A DNA stretch of 64,000 nucleotides from Neurospora tetrasperma FGSC 2508. Its lineage: Eukaryota; Ascomycota; Sordariomycetes; Sordariales; Sordariaceae. Position 1 is the first letter of the stretch; each line of letters starts with the position of its first letter. Shown here in pieces: positions 36,401 to 48,100 of this stretch. The position numbers were made by a program, and so were the translations under genes. A model generated the notes under the pieces. It was not told the origin of the DNA, did no database searches, and saw nothing but the letters and a program-made list of their open reading frames with translations. The stretch lies in contig NW_009799102.1 of the NCBI RefSeq assembly GCF_000213175.1, positions 1,043,972 to 1,107,971 of the forward strand, given 5' to 3'.

Positions 36401-37741
36401 GGGTCGAATAGACAGTTCCTGGCTGTTCACGGGTGCCGGTTCGTCCGAGCTGAGCTCAAGCCCGGCTGTGTTCTCGGCTTCTATTTCGACCTGTGTCCTA
36501 GTCACTTGACCACCTGGGGCCAGAATAGGCGTGCTTGATGACGTGGTTGTGCTTAGTGAGGTTTTTCTTTCTGTTGGGATCTGTCTGATGTTGAAGAGTT
36601 GAATATTCGCTGTCGATAGATCGGGAGGACGATCCTCCGTATCCCTGCTCTTCTTCTCAGCCCACCGGCGTTGACTAAGCATTTTAAACTGCTTTGGATC
36701 TTTGGTTGGGTCTGACATAGCCTTCTCCAACTTCTGTCGGGGTTTTCTAACTTTGCCTGCTGCAAAGATATTGACGCTGACCATCTTCTTAACGGCCGTT
36801 CTTTTGGCAGTCAGAGGCTTTCGGACGCCAGCAGACGTAGGTCGAGACGCAATTGGAGGAGCGGTACGGGTTGATTGGGGCAGTGGCCTAGTCAACCCGT
36901 TTGGAGTACTAGGTCGTGCTTTATCCACAGGCTTCCTCGCAGTTCCTTGGTAGCCAGTTGTCAATACAAAATTCCGCTCAGGTCGAGGCTTGGAGGACGA
37001 CGGTTGCGGCGGGGAAGGCCTTTCAGGGGCTTTGGAACTGGATTTTGAAGAGGCTTTGGGTTTGGGCTCGAGAAAGGTCGATTCTCGTGTAGTGGCGGCA
37101 GTCTTGGCCGATTTGGGTACAGGTTGAGCGATGCCTTTGAATATCTTTTGCTTGGGCTTTTGCTCTGATTGCGGGCGTGCACCACTCTCTTGAGCCGAGC
37201 GTGGTTCCCGATCGTCCTTGGAGACGGGTTCCTCTTGCTCCAAAGCTTCATCACTGGATTCATCAGAGGACTCGGCCTTGACAATGTCTAGGTCTGATTC
37301 CGAGCTTGAGCTATCGAAGGGCTCGGTCAACGGGAGACCCAGTTTCCGCCGCTTCGCGTTGCGACGGCGATGACGGTCGGCCTTTGCCTTCTTAGCCTTG
37401 TTGACGGCTGCACGGAACTCTCGCACATCAAATGGCTCTTCCTCTCCGGCCTCCTGCCTCAGTTGCTTCTCCCTCCACATCTCTATGAGTTCGTCACCCA
37501 GGTTGTCCTCGGGCTCCCAAGTGCATTGTTCTAGCGGGTAGCGTTCCCACTTGATTAGATAGACTTGTTTGCCATCATCGTCTAGTTCCTCGAAGAGGAT
37601 ATCCTCGACCTCGAATTCTTCATCTGGGTCGTGTTGCACGGACGCTGTTGAAGCTAGAGATATGTTGTCATCCTCATCTTCGACGGTAGGGGTCGAGTGA
37701 GTCGAGTCTTTCGACACTCTCCGGCCCACATTTTTAAACAT
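33401..37741 (-). CDS. Large chromodomain protein, 1446 aa
   Basis: This is a single long minus-strand exon. The frame extends 64 codons further upstream, but the ATG at 37741 (MFKNVGRRVSK) starts just ahead of the conserved part and is preferred. The chromodomain spans about residues 43-95. It keeps the aromatic-cage positions F43, W65 and Y68 (FEVEDIL ... YLIKWERYPLEQCTWEPEDNL), so it should read a methylated histone lysine. A basic nuclear signal (RHRRRNAKRRKLG) and a disordered region of about 450 residues follow. The second half, from EIPPFEVTFHDVP, is well-ordered sequence that I cannot assign. It includes a GTGKATRSVVFQWLR segment and a later GTYLDQVWLGGFNCPSE block. Neurospora has several numbered chromodomain proteins and this may be one of them. 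hda-1 lies 7.9 kb away. Confidence 0.88.
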   Translation of the reverse strand: MFKNVGRRVSKDSTHSTPTVEDEDDNISLASTASVQHDPDEEFEVEDILFEELDDDGKQVYLIKWERYPLEQCTWEPEDNLGDELIEMWREKQLRQEAGEEEPFDVREFRAAVNKAKKAKADRHRRRNAKRRKLGLPLTEPFDSSSSESDLDIVKAESSDESSDEALEQEEPVSKDDREPRSAQESGARPQSEQKPKQKIFKGIAQPVPKSAKTAATTRESTFLEPKPKASSKSSSKAPERPSPPQPSSSKPRPERNFVLTTGYQGTARKPVDKARPSTPNGLTRPLPQSTRTAPPIASRPTSAGVRKPLTAKRTAVKKMVSVNIFAAGKVRKPRQKLEKAMSDPTKDPKQFKMLSQRRWAEKKSRDTEDRPPDLSTANIQLFNIRQIPTERKTSLSTTTSSSTPILAPGGQVTRTQVEIEAENTAGLELSSDEPAPVNSQELSIRPRDPPRRKSALTKSKPDGGQPKERKSVRFVPGHDETTIPQEREQMDVDGMFVEPVNTTPTTPTNSTAHKRIPSPDPPPATASAGESDDGVRRGNLNKRLLIAEIPPFEVTFHDVPRDTHQLWAAHFGNQKSLEIRLSCFAETAVAKLKPPLFQECLAKGPITSENKEAIEKLAQQLKARLLGLYYSGRHYNLLIYPTKCEQWQTKLFGQEVATGLTAALCYTIFSSDIDCGTMLRPLSLPLHLPETNRKAVPTRTWLMRRLYKFDYNQLLPRKPEIPQIHKFFLAFPESGTGKATRSVVFQWLRSSNPACHVYISSQPGSWDAFRASVAESSGVVIIHETLVWSLRRFPKLSEYLVKKYDEYWCFTEPTEAYPLYPSMSLPESVPPGISQLTRILPFGTAILLTPSFLVSEPEHAREFLDWFLSRQSSSTFYYSLVTASNIHEYLQDLALECIDSRERWWNAGPSLGMTPIETQFEINLRGHSLDECESRLQAGIIASELHRVRTRKLDSSGGMEEDHSPLIYADPSIDPNDEQSLVNWFGWWSTLRADQFRKFHVVGSCTSIGYPNTKKGIRTVRIPKYLKTTINDPDAVAEVVQDEASQNLQVPAHELPPSKPPSAARSLELTGPFKSDIPGLSNDRGETLKTFLFSNFCNSGPKPKMRFYGYPVTWTDSEMARSYGDLMLRYNQPISQWFSYTWPFDKTFNTYIGLFYTISEEWDPQKPPQNPNPRWHPWLAIYRPVNADIFPYRRCEVIIWDPLARKRFPGSQAPLERELAHMQRRVIQYVREHCGNKNRGTYLDQVWLGGFNCPSECESPYPLDMTLKFARTVMQDIGEHLPPAEQRLPEKGFRKVLKEHPPALDTMNGGGLDSDDDVLMDVDSNDGWEDEDEDVRIIFHPPRGTKLSPGSRSKCTNRLYEEARLARARSSSDHMEFKFVPTLKWYEDQVAEGRGFEHINIQSWQDIFNIFQVGKAKGSKVTTATGAAKAPVTRGDREGDVQMTG

Positions 37742-39993
37742 GTTGAGGGTTTTGAGGACTGTAAAAAGTGGCAGGATTGAGAAACAGGCGGCCAATTTGT
37801 AATCTTTACAACTTTCGAGGCCGAGGTTCAAAGCAGCAGAGGGCTCATAGCTCCCATGTCCGTCACTCGGCGTCCTTGCAGTGGTAGCCACGTAGCTATT
37901 CGCGTTGCCTGAATGACTGCCAAGTAGACGCACTACTTTGTAAAGTTTCGATGACTCGATGTGGTTTTGTGTGGTATGAAATCAACAAAATATCAGATAT
38001 CCGTTGAGGGACTGAAAGTTGTCAGGTTGCTTGATCGGTAAACTGAGAATTGTTTACATAATGCGTAAACTCGAAAAAATGACGTTCAGATGATGATTGG
38101 CGACAATATTGCCATGTACCTTGTGCCCCGGCGGACTTGGAAGAACGCAGTATTTGGACAAGTGTTTCTGATCTGAACCTCCTTTTCTGACGATGTTTTA
38201 GGACGATTGAAGATGGATGTTTGGAAGAAGGGGTTTTCCATGGGACGGAAAGTTGTGAAAAAAAAACGAGGAAGGAATTTGGACGCGATGAACAAAGACG
38301 AGACTGGACGTGGTGGTGAAGGTGGGGTTTGGACTGAGTGGCCCACTATTTCCCGTAGTGTCAGGTACCATTCAGTGGAGGTAGACGAACGGTATCTAGT
38401 AGAATCAGAATAGGGAAGGTGCAAAGAAAGAGCCATTGACACAGGAAAAATGCAAGAGTGACCGCGGTGTTGGCTGAAGGTCGTCAACCAGTGTGGAAGC
38501 ACAGCTTTGGTATTGCCATTAAGTGCCCCTGAGTATATCCAATGCTTCGTTGTTGAAATCAACTTGGGCTGTTTGATTTGGCACCGCTACACCTGTGTAG
38601 TGTACCAACAATGTATTAGATCTGCTCTAGGGACAAGAATGTGCTTGGTTAGTTGCAAGCGAATGAGCACACTAAGCGCCGTTATTGCTGTCAATACAGT
38701 TGGATTTGGAAGAAATGAATAAAGATATTTAACCAGATATTAGAGACAGAGACCATGCCAATCCCTGGATGGTTACTGTGTTTGGACTATTACGCTTATG
38801 TGGATTCCGTACCTCTATGCTATCCGTTCGTGCCCGTCTATGCACGTGAAAGTAAGCTGTGTACTAGGTATGTACGAACCCTTTTCGGCCATTCCATCTA
38901 CCTAGCTGTGGTCTTGGCTAAGGTAGGAAGACGGGAGAAGACAGCTGGTATTGAAGTAGCAAGTCGATACCTAGTAAAAGGGCGTAAGTGGAGGTCCCAA
39001 GGGGGGGCTGGCAGCTCATTGAATGTCATAGACAGGAGGGATTGGGAAGAGCGCATACGAGGAAGTGAAAATGGGAAAGAGAGGGCAGTAACACAAAGGA
39101 TAAGCCATGAAAGGGTTGATGGGTTTTCTTAGAACACATCAAGTTAATGTATTCCAGAGCATGGTCACCGCAATGCCGGCGGATGTGTGGAATTGCCAAA
39201 GGTCAATAGCTCGATGTCGTCCATGTCTCGTCTCTTCCTCGGGGCGCGTCATCTTGACTGATTGTCGCGAGGAAACCTCAAGTAAAGGAGACCTCCCTCT
39301 AGAGGTAGATAGTAGAGGAAGGTAAAGACCTCAACGGTACTTCCATGGTAGCCTGAATGGCGCTTGATACCTGAAAGAGCTTCCAGTGCCCGTGACACCC
39401 AACCACCACCTTACTGGCCCAAACAAAACGGTCATCTCCATTGTCCTGGGATAGTAGAGGTAGGTAGACAAAAGCCGTCCGCGATCCCTGGATTGTTGGC
39501 CCACCGCTGTCCGCACCAGGGCATTAGACTTAGTCCACCGTTAACGCTACTGTCGCAGCTCTTTGACCCTCCAATATTACGCCGTCTAGCCCGCGTCCAT
39601 TGACAGCCCGGTCTCTTCACCCGCCCATGGAGGGGGCCGTGGCTCACTGCAAATGTGACTTCAGGCGCAGAGGCATTCCATTCATTCGTTCGTTCCCTTC
39701 AGGGGCACTGCAGCACCCTCTGGCTGGCTGCACTTGGTTAGGTACCTTAGCTAAAAACTCGGACCCACTCGAGGGGAGCCGCACCGCCCTCCTTGGCCCT
39801 GCCTCTCCTGGACACCACCACTGATCGAACCCGAACTCACATACATCGCATTGCCCTTGACTTTGTCTGCATACAGTACAACTATCAACGCGACAACCAC
39901 TTGCCAGACATTGCCTCAGCCCATCACCAGCTCGCCGAATTCCAGCATACCCTCTGCCTCCAGCACCTCTGTCATTCATCACACACCGCAACC
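37742..39993. other. Divergent intergenic region between chromodomain gene and Rab11, 2.3 kb
   Basis: This holds the leaders and promoters of both flanking genes. A plus-strand frame at 38755-39132 and a minus-strand frame at 38086-38562 look random. The last 200 bases before the Rab11 start are C/A-rich, like a fungal 5' leader. Confidence 0.45.
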
Positions 39994-41033
<1,040 letters not shown>

Positions 41034-42189
41034 GAGGTGCTTGATTCTGCGGGCCGGGAACCGAGTGGCCCCGAAGGGTTGAGATGCAGGGTGCAGCAGA
41101 GTACAACAGGGTGCCGAACCAACAACGGCGTCACATATGTCTGACATGAAGCAATGGGAGGCTTATGATGAACAATGAAGAGCAGCATCGGGGGAAAAGT
41201 ACGGACGGATCCTACCCAGTCTTATTACATCACGGTCGCCGATGGGATGGTCTGTTTTTCTTTTTCTCTCTTATTTTTGGGCTTTTGGGGAGGGGGGAAA
41301 GGATGCTCGTCTTCCAGCCTTTCCTTTTTGTTGTTATTACTACTACTACCCCTTTCTTCCCTTTTCCCCCCGTGCTGGTCGTTGGAATTTTCCTCAATGT
41401 GGTTAACGAAGCCATCACTTGCGCATGGGTTATGAAAGATATTATTTAGTTGAAATGAACTATGGGCGATAAACAGCTCTTAACTCAACCTGGTATATAT
41501 GGCTCCAAGTTGTCAAGGTCTCCATCTATTGCATCCACAATGTGGGAGGAGAGGAGTACATGGACAATGAGTACGTAACGATAATCGTGCAGGGTCTCGT
41601 CATGACATTGGTTATGTGCAACAGCGGGGAAGAGTCAACACAAATCAAGACATCTGGGCTTGCCTGGTGGATTATGGTGACTGCCATTACCTACTCCCAT
41701 CGCGTCACCCGAGGCGGTTGAAGTGGGTTTGAGTGCGGACAAGAGGCCAGTCCCATCCCCCACTGTACCTCTAGGGCAGACAAGAAGAACGCGTGGAACT
41801 TGGACTGTGTAGGCAATGGAATCCCCAGAATTTGGGGGTCCGGATTCCAGGTTGGGTCCATCAGTGGGACAAATGCGGGTTGCCCAGACCGCCGACCGCC
41901 TTTCATTCAGCTGTTCCAAGCAGGGGGACGGGACAGGGACGCTAGCAGGAAGATAAGAGAAGCTTATCGGAGTGGGGCTGCGATTGGCCGGCGAACTTTT
42001 TTTGAGATGGAACAGCCTGCACTCCATCACTGCGCTTCGCCCGCGACGTTCGTGGATTGGAGCATTGAATTCACCTTTGCAATCCGCATTTCGTTTTTCT
42101 GTCATCACTTCCACCACAACCACCGACTTCAGTCACCCTTGTACTTCGCCCGATTTTGATACCCAAAGAACGACAAGAACAAAAGGAAA
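41034..42189. other. Intergenic region between Rab11 and BRX1
   Basis: This holds the Rab11 3' region, with T/C-rich stretches near 41240-41380, and the BRX1 promoter. Open frames here overlap one another on both strands and have no features. Confidence 0.5.
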
Positions 42190-43314
42190 ATGGCCGCCGT
42201 TTACAAGTCGCTCTCGAAGAGCGCCAAGAAGGTCGAGGACGCGGAGGAGAACAACAACAACACCACCACCAATGGCGGCTTCCGGAAGAACAAGCAGAGA
42301 GTTCTGATTCTCTCGTCCAGAGGCGTTACCTACAGGTACATATGGACCCTGCATACCTGCAAGATGGAAGAAGGAAGGGTCAATTGCTAACTGCTTTTGC
42401 GCTCCGAGTATAGACACAGACATCTCCTCAACGATCTCGCAGCGATGCTCCCCCACGGCCGCAAAGACGTCAAGTTCGATTCCAAGTCCAAGCTTTACCA
42501 ACTGAACGAGCTTGCCGAGCTCTACAACTGCAACAACGTCATGTTCTTCGAGGCGCGCAAGGGCAAGGATTTGTACATGTGGTTTAGCAAGGTTCCCAAT
42601 GGCCCTACGGTCAAGTTCCACGCCCAAAACTGTGAGCACGGCCCATATCCGCGATACGCATTGTGAAAGAGGAAGAATTGGGTTCTAACAAAAAGCACAG
42701 TGCACACCATGGAAGAGCTTCACTTCACAGGTAACTGCCTTAAGGGCTCGAGGCCACTCCTCTCCTTCGACCTCGCCTTCGAGCAAGAGCCGCACTACCG
42801 CGTCATCAAGGAGGTGTTCCTGCAAATGTTTGGCGTCCCCCAGGGCGCGCGCAAGTCAAAACCGTTTATCGACCACGTCATGAGCTTCAGCATTGCCGAC
42901 GGCAAGATCTGGGTGCGCAACTACGAGATCCGGGAGGTGGAGAAGGCCAAGGGCGAGAAGGACAGCGAAGGAAACGACATTGTCCCCGAGAGCGACAAGT
43001 CATCATCGAAAAAGAGAAAGGGCGCGCCCAACGCAGAGCTCAAGGACACAGACGTCAGCCTGGTTGAGATCGGACCCCGGTTCGTCCTAACGCCCATCAT
43101 CATACAGGAGGGCGCGTTCGGCGGCCCCATCATTTACGAGAACAAGCGCTTTATCTCGCCCAACCAGGTGCGCTCGGAGCTGCGCAAGGCCAAGGCGACC
43201 AGGCACAACGCCAGGGTGGAGCAGGTCAAGGAGAGGCTCGGCAAGCTCGAGACCCTCACGGCCCAGGCGAAGAAGGAGAAGGACGTCTTGGATACCCGGG
43301 AGCTCTTTGCTTAG
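42190..43314 (+). CDS. BRX1: Ribosome biogenesis protein Brx1, 325 aa
   Basis: Exons are 42190-42335, 42414-42631 and 42701-43314, with introns of 78 and 69 nt. Both joins restore family sequence (TYRHRHLLNDL and AQNLHTMEELHFTGNCLKGSRP). The protein is a Brix-domain factor needed for maturation of the large ribosomal subunit in the nucleolus. The Brix domain runs from about residue 37 (QRVLILSSRGVTYRHRHLLNDL) to about 270. It includes LPHGRKDVKFDSKSKL, NNVMFFEARKGKDLYMW, the GVPQGARKSKPFIDHVMSF segment, and EIGPRFVLTPIIIQEGAFGGP. A charged insert at about 235-250 and a coiled-coil tail are usual for fungi. Confidence 0.97.
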
Positions 43315-45608
43315 AGAAAGGCGAAGGAGGGGGAAGAGAGAGAGAGAGCTTTTCACAACACGATTTCATCATGTCTGTTTGCTTGCGACACATCAAAGCA
43401 ACACACGCCTTAGGTTTAGGGGTAATGAAGGAGTTTTTTGTACTTTTGCTGGCTGGCTGGTTTGGTCTGGTTCGGGAAAAAGAAAGGAAATCGATTTGCA
43501 TTGTACAACATTACAGTATTCGTGGGGATGTGTGAGACGGAGGAGCTGTCCTCTTTTGACAGTTGGGAAAGAGGATCATGATCGAGTGGTAGATGAGCAC
43601 TCAGCGTATAAGGTGCTGGCTCGAAAACGGACACATCAGATCAAGATTGAGTGATGAACGCCGTCCTGGCTCCGGTCTTGGTCGTGTTGGAAGGAGATGG
43701 TCAAAGAAGGGTAGGAGAGCAAGTACTTTGCTCGGCACCTCACTAGCGGTTGACTGTCTATAACCACACTCTTGAGGGAGATGTTGTTCGCATAGGACCT
43801 GGACTCTACCTTGAATGCAGTTACGCTGTGAGATATTGTCTCATATTTTTACTCTATGATATGGGTTGTTTCCACATATGTAAGAGACACGAGATGTCTC
43901 TTTCGTTGAGTTGTTGGGATGATATCACCACCTTCAGGACTCTCCTCAAGGAGAAGAAAAAGTACCATGTTTCATCCTAAGGTAGCTTTGGGCGACATCG
44001 TCCCAAATTTCAGGTTTTCTAACGGACTAGCCATTCATTCAGGGGCTTTGGGTCGTCTAAGTCATGTAATGTGCGTGGGAGTTGGCGCGAGTTTGGTGCT
44101 TCTTGAAAACAAGAGATACCTAAGGACTGGAGCCGATAGCTAGGACGTCGCTCCATAAAGCGAAAGACAAATGGCTTGAGTCTAATGTTGAACACCTATG
44201 GCTAACGCTTTTGATCAAAATTTAGAGGCAAAAACCGAGTACTATGCAGTGGTCATGACTCAGGTTCATGGATATCGGAGGAGAGAGTTGATGACAGAGG
44301 GTTCACTTCACTCATTGTGAAAGTTCGCTACAGGGGACCTGTTCCCTCCAGAACAGTTGGGGAAGGAGCGGGAGGCTCCGGCCTACTTACCTCTAGGCCC
44401 CCTTGTGTGCCTGCCTAGCGTACCTTGGGCACCTAACTGGCATGTAGTGCCTGGCCCCGAGATTGCCAGTGCCAATTCCCGCCCCATTTCAGCGCTGCTT
44501 CTAGTTCTCAATTCCCTTCTAAACTTCAACACCACAATCACACCTCCAACCAAACAACAAACTGAACACCTCCCGATCCGTCCCCCAAACGCCTCAGCAA
44601 AGCACTTGAACGGGCACTTTCTACATCCCACTGTTCTTCGGCATTGTTCCGCCTTTCTCTTTCGGTACACTTTTGCGCACACTTCGCTTGGATTGGAATA
44701 CATACACGGTCTTTTATTGTTTTATTTTTGGCTTCCTCCTTCTTCCAAAAGGCATGCGCCGGCGATTATTCCATAAGCTAGGTAAGCCACCCTCACCCAT
44801 CGTTCCATCCCCAATCTTGGCCGCCGGTTTGGTGTTGCCCCTTCCTTCCTTTCTCTCCATCTTGATTGCGGCAGCGCGTCTTAACGCCGCGCGGAATCTC
44901 CCTGGAGAAGGTGTCATTGGAAAGCTCAAGATATCATCATATCATTCATGTCTTGGGGTTCTGCTTCAAGGGTTCGGAAGGCTTCGCGGCGCAAGTGTGT
45001 CCGGCCCAGGTCTGACATAACCCCTTCACTCCTGAGATGCTCGGTGGTCGACACAGTCATCCATATGTACACTCTCGCAGCCCACCTGACACATAACTCT
45101 TCCTCCCTATCATGTTTCATGAAAAAGACCCCGGATAATGCTCCCGACGGCAGAAGTTATGGGCGATGACTGTTGGATATCTACTGCTTCACACATCATT
45201 ACCCTCCTTCCCTTGACGATAGCCTCTTGCACAGTCTCAACTTCCACAGCCACTCTGACTTTCAGTCTGGGTTTGGGTGCAGCTGCTTGCCATCTGCGCT
45301 TGTGGAAGCTCCGATGTCTATCGTTCAGCGGTTTAAGGGTTTTCCTGCCCAAGGACAGCCAAGATCTCCCTTGCCTTGCTCGTTGTTTGTTATTTCTACC
45401 GCAGCACCCATGCCTCTACCTCTCAAGCAGCAACTGCTCTTTTGCTTTGTTGTCAGATCACAAAAGACGTCCTAACATGCCTTCGATTCGTTTGTCCAGT
45501 CATTCACATTGCGTCCTACTAATACGGTCACGTAGGTTTCAAGAGTTGACACCGGCATTATTACTTTTATCCTTCACATAGTCGTCCGTCTGGACGGACC
45601 ATCTCAAG
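43315..45608. other. Intergenic region between BRX1 and hda-1, 2.3 kb
   Basis: This carries the BRX1 3' region, with a short GA run at about 43336-43348, and the hda-1 promoter and leader. Open frames at 44357-44776 and 45138-45581 (+) have no domain or splice support. No RNA gene was found. Confidence 0.45.
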
Positions 45609-48100
45609 ATGGTCGACAACGACAATGATATCGTGATGGACGGCCAAGATGCTCATCCTGCCACAATTGACGTGCCGGCAACAAGTAATGGCATCACCAA
45701 AACAGAACCGAATGGTCATGATCAGACCGCGCCAGTCAAGGACGAGAAGGAGGAAAAGCCGGACGATGAGAAAGATCCCTTCATCTATCCGGCTCGCCTA
45801 AAGCGAAGAGGTCTCCTTCCGACAGGATGCTGTTATGACGATCGTATGAAACTTCACGCAAATGCCGACTTTGGCCCAAACCCCCACCATCCCGAAGACC
45901 CGTCTCGTATCGAGCATATCATGAGGATATTCAAGAGGGAAGGCCTTGTGTTCACTGGCGACGATGAGGACCTCAAGAAGGTCATCCGCACCGATCCTAG
46001 GAGGTACATGTGGCGCATCCCAGCCCGACACGCAACCAAGGAGGAGATCTGCATCGTCCACCACCCTGAGCATTTCCGGTGGGTGGAAGATCTGTCACGG
46101 AAACCGACGTCGGAGCTCCGGCGCCTTTCGACCATTATGGATCAAGGGAGAGACTCCCTTTACGTCGGTAGTATGACATTCGAGGCCGCACTGATCTCAG
46201 CTGGAGGTGCTATTGAGACCTGCAAGAGCGTTGTTGTCGGTAATGTCAAGAATGCTTTCGCTGTTATCCGTCCGCCAGGCCATCATGCCGAGTTCGACGC
46301 CCCGATGGGCTTCTGTCTCTTCAACAACGTCCCAATAGCAGCCAAGATCTGCCAGACCGAATACCCCGAGATTTGCCGCAAGATACTTATTTTGGACTGG
46401 GACGTTCACCATGGCAATGGCATCCAGAACATGTTCTACGATGACCCGAATATCCTGTATATCTCGCTACATGTCTACATGAACGGCTCGTTCTACCCTG
46501 GAAAACCGGATAACCCGATGACGCCAGATGGCAGTATTGAGAACTGTGGAGCAGGGCCAGGCTTGGGAAAGAACGTCAACATTGGCTGGCATGACCAAGG
46601 AATGGGTGACGGCGAGTACATGGCGGCTTTCCAAAAGATTGTCATGCCGATTGCCCACGAGTTTGATCCCGACCTCGTCATCATCTCCGCCGGGTTCGAC
46701 GCTGCGGACGGCGACGAGCTGGGTGCGTGCTTTGTATCGCCAGCTTGCTACGCTCACATGACACATATGCTCATGTCTTTGGCCAACGGAAAGGTGGCGG
46801 TCTGTCTAGAAGGTGGCTACAACCTTACGGCCATCTCCAAGTCAGCCTTGGCCGTAGCCCGTACGCTCATGGGCGAACCACCCCCAAAGATGGATCTCCC
46901 CAAAATCAACAAGGAGGCTGCTCGGGTTCTGGCTAAGGTGCAAGCGTACCAAGCGCCGTACTGGGAATGCATGCGACCAGGCATTGTAGATGTCCAGGAG
47001 ATGCAGAGTCAAGGTGGCCAGAGGTTACATGATGTTGTCCGCTCAGCTCAGCGCTTCAACCTTTCGGAGAAGTTTGGCATGTTCCCGCTGTATATCCAGC
47101 GTGATGTGCTATTCAAGTCCTTTGAGAATCAGGTGCTGGTTACGCGGAACGCAAGTGAAGCCCGCAAGCTTCTTGTAGTCATCCATGACCCGTAAGTTAC
47201 AATTGCGTCCTCCCTACCAGACCGAGCTAATTGCGTCCTGCTACAGACCAGAACTGCACGCCCAGCCAGATCCCCTTGACAACAGTCTCCAGCCACACGA
47301 CTCCTGGATTGTAAGCTCTACATCTCTTGCCCGTTGCGCCACTATAACCTAATAGAAAGAATAGACGGACAGCATCCCGCAGTACATCCAGTGGGCCATC
47401 AACAGGAAGATTGGCGTTATCGATATCAACATTCCTCAATACATTACACATCCAGAGGTAGAGATGACGATGCCCGACAAGGTGTAGAAAAAGATCGTGC
47501 TAACCTCAACATGTAGGACACGGAGTCATTGGCCCCCAAGGTCGACGAGCGAACGCAACAAGCACAGATCCAGGAGCTCATGTGCTACATATGGGATAAC
47601 TACCTTCAACTCTACGACAATGTGGACGACATCTTCCTCATGGGTGTCGGCAACGCTTACCTCGGGGTCAAGCTCCTGCTCATTAACAGAGGTATGTACA
47701 TGATTCTTTGCACTGTGTCCTTCTTCTCCCGTATCCCTTGAGGCTCTGATTACTGACATGTGATTCTTCAAACCCTACAGACGTGAAGTCGCGAATCTCG
47801 GGAGTCGTCAATTTTGTTAACGGCAACCTCCGTCCTGTCAAATCGGACGTCGACACGGATCTTTCATCGTGGTACAAGGATAACTCTCGGGTCTATGTGT
47901 CGGCGGACCATGCATGCTGGGCGGATGCCGATTTGAGCCGGAAGGTTATGAAGCGCCGGTTCGGTTCGGTCATTCGCAGCAACGTGAGCGGGTTGGGTCG
48001 CATGATGAATGAACACTTCAAGGACGTTCAGGATTGGATGGTTGATAGGATGGTACCGGAGGAGGAGAAACTGGGGGATGAGATGGTGGAGGACGCGTGA
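45609..48100 (+). CDS. hda-1: Class II histone deacetylase HDA-1, 744 aa
   Basis: Five exons: 45609-47191, 47247-47310, 47365-47457, 47517-47691 and 47781-48100. The four introns (55, 54, 59 and 89 nt) all fall in the C-terminal part. The deacetylase domain spans about residues 65-440. Its zinc and catalytic residues are intact: RPPGHHAE (H225, H226), DWDVHHGNG (D265, H267), SAGFDAADGD (D364) and EGGY (Y404). The last 250 residues form an Arb2-type domain, normal for Hda1/Clr3. Two features before the catalytic domain are an acidic N-terminal tail and the segment YDDRMKLHANADFGPNPHHPEDPSR. In Neurospora, HDA-1 works with HP1, CDP-2 and CHAP in the HCHC complex that keeps heterochromatin deacetylated (established literature, recalled). 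It is the only deacetylase in the window. Confidence 0.97.

Noticed and set aside
38755-39132. 125-codon plus-strand frame between the chromodomain and Rab11 genes
   Set aside because: No start context, domain or biased codon use.
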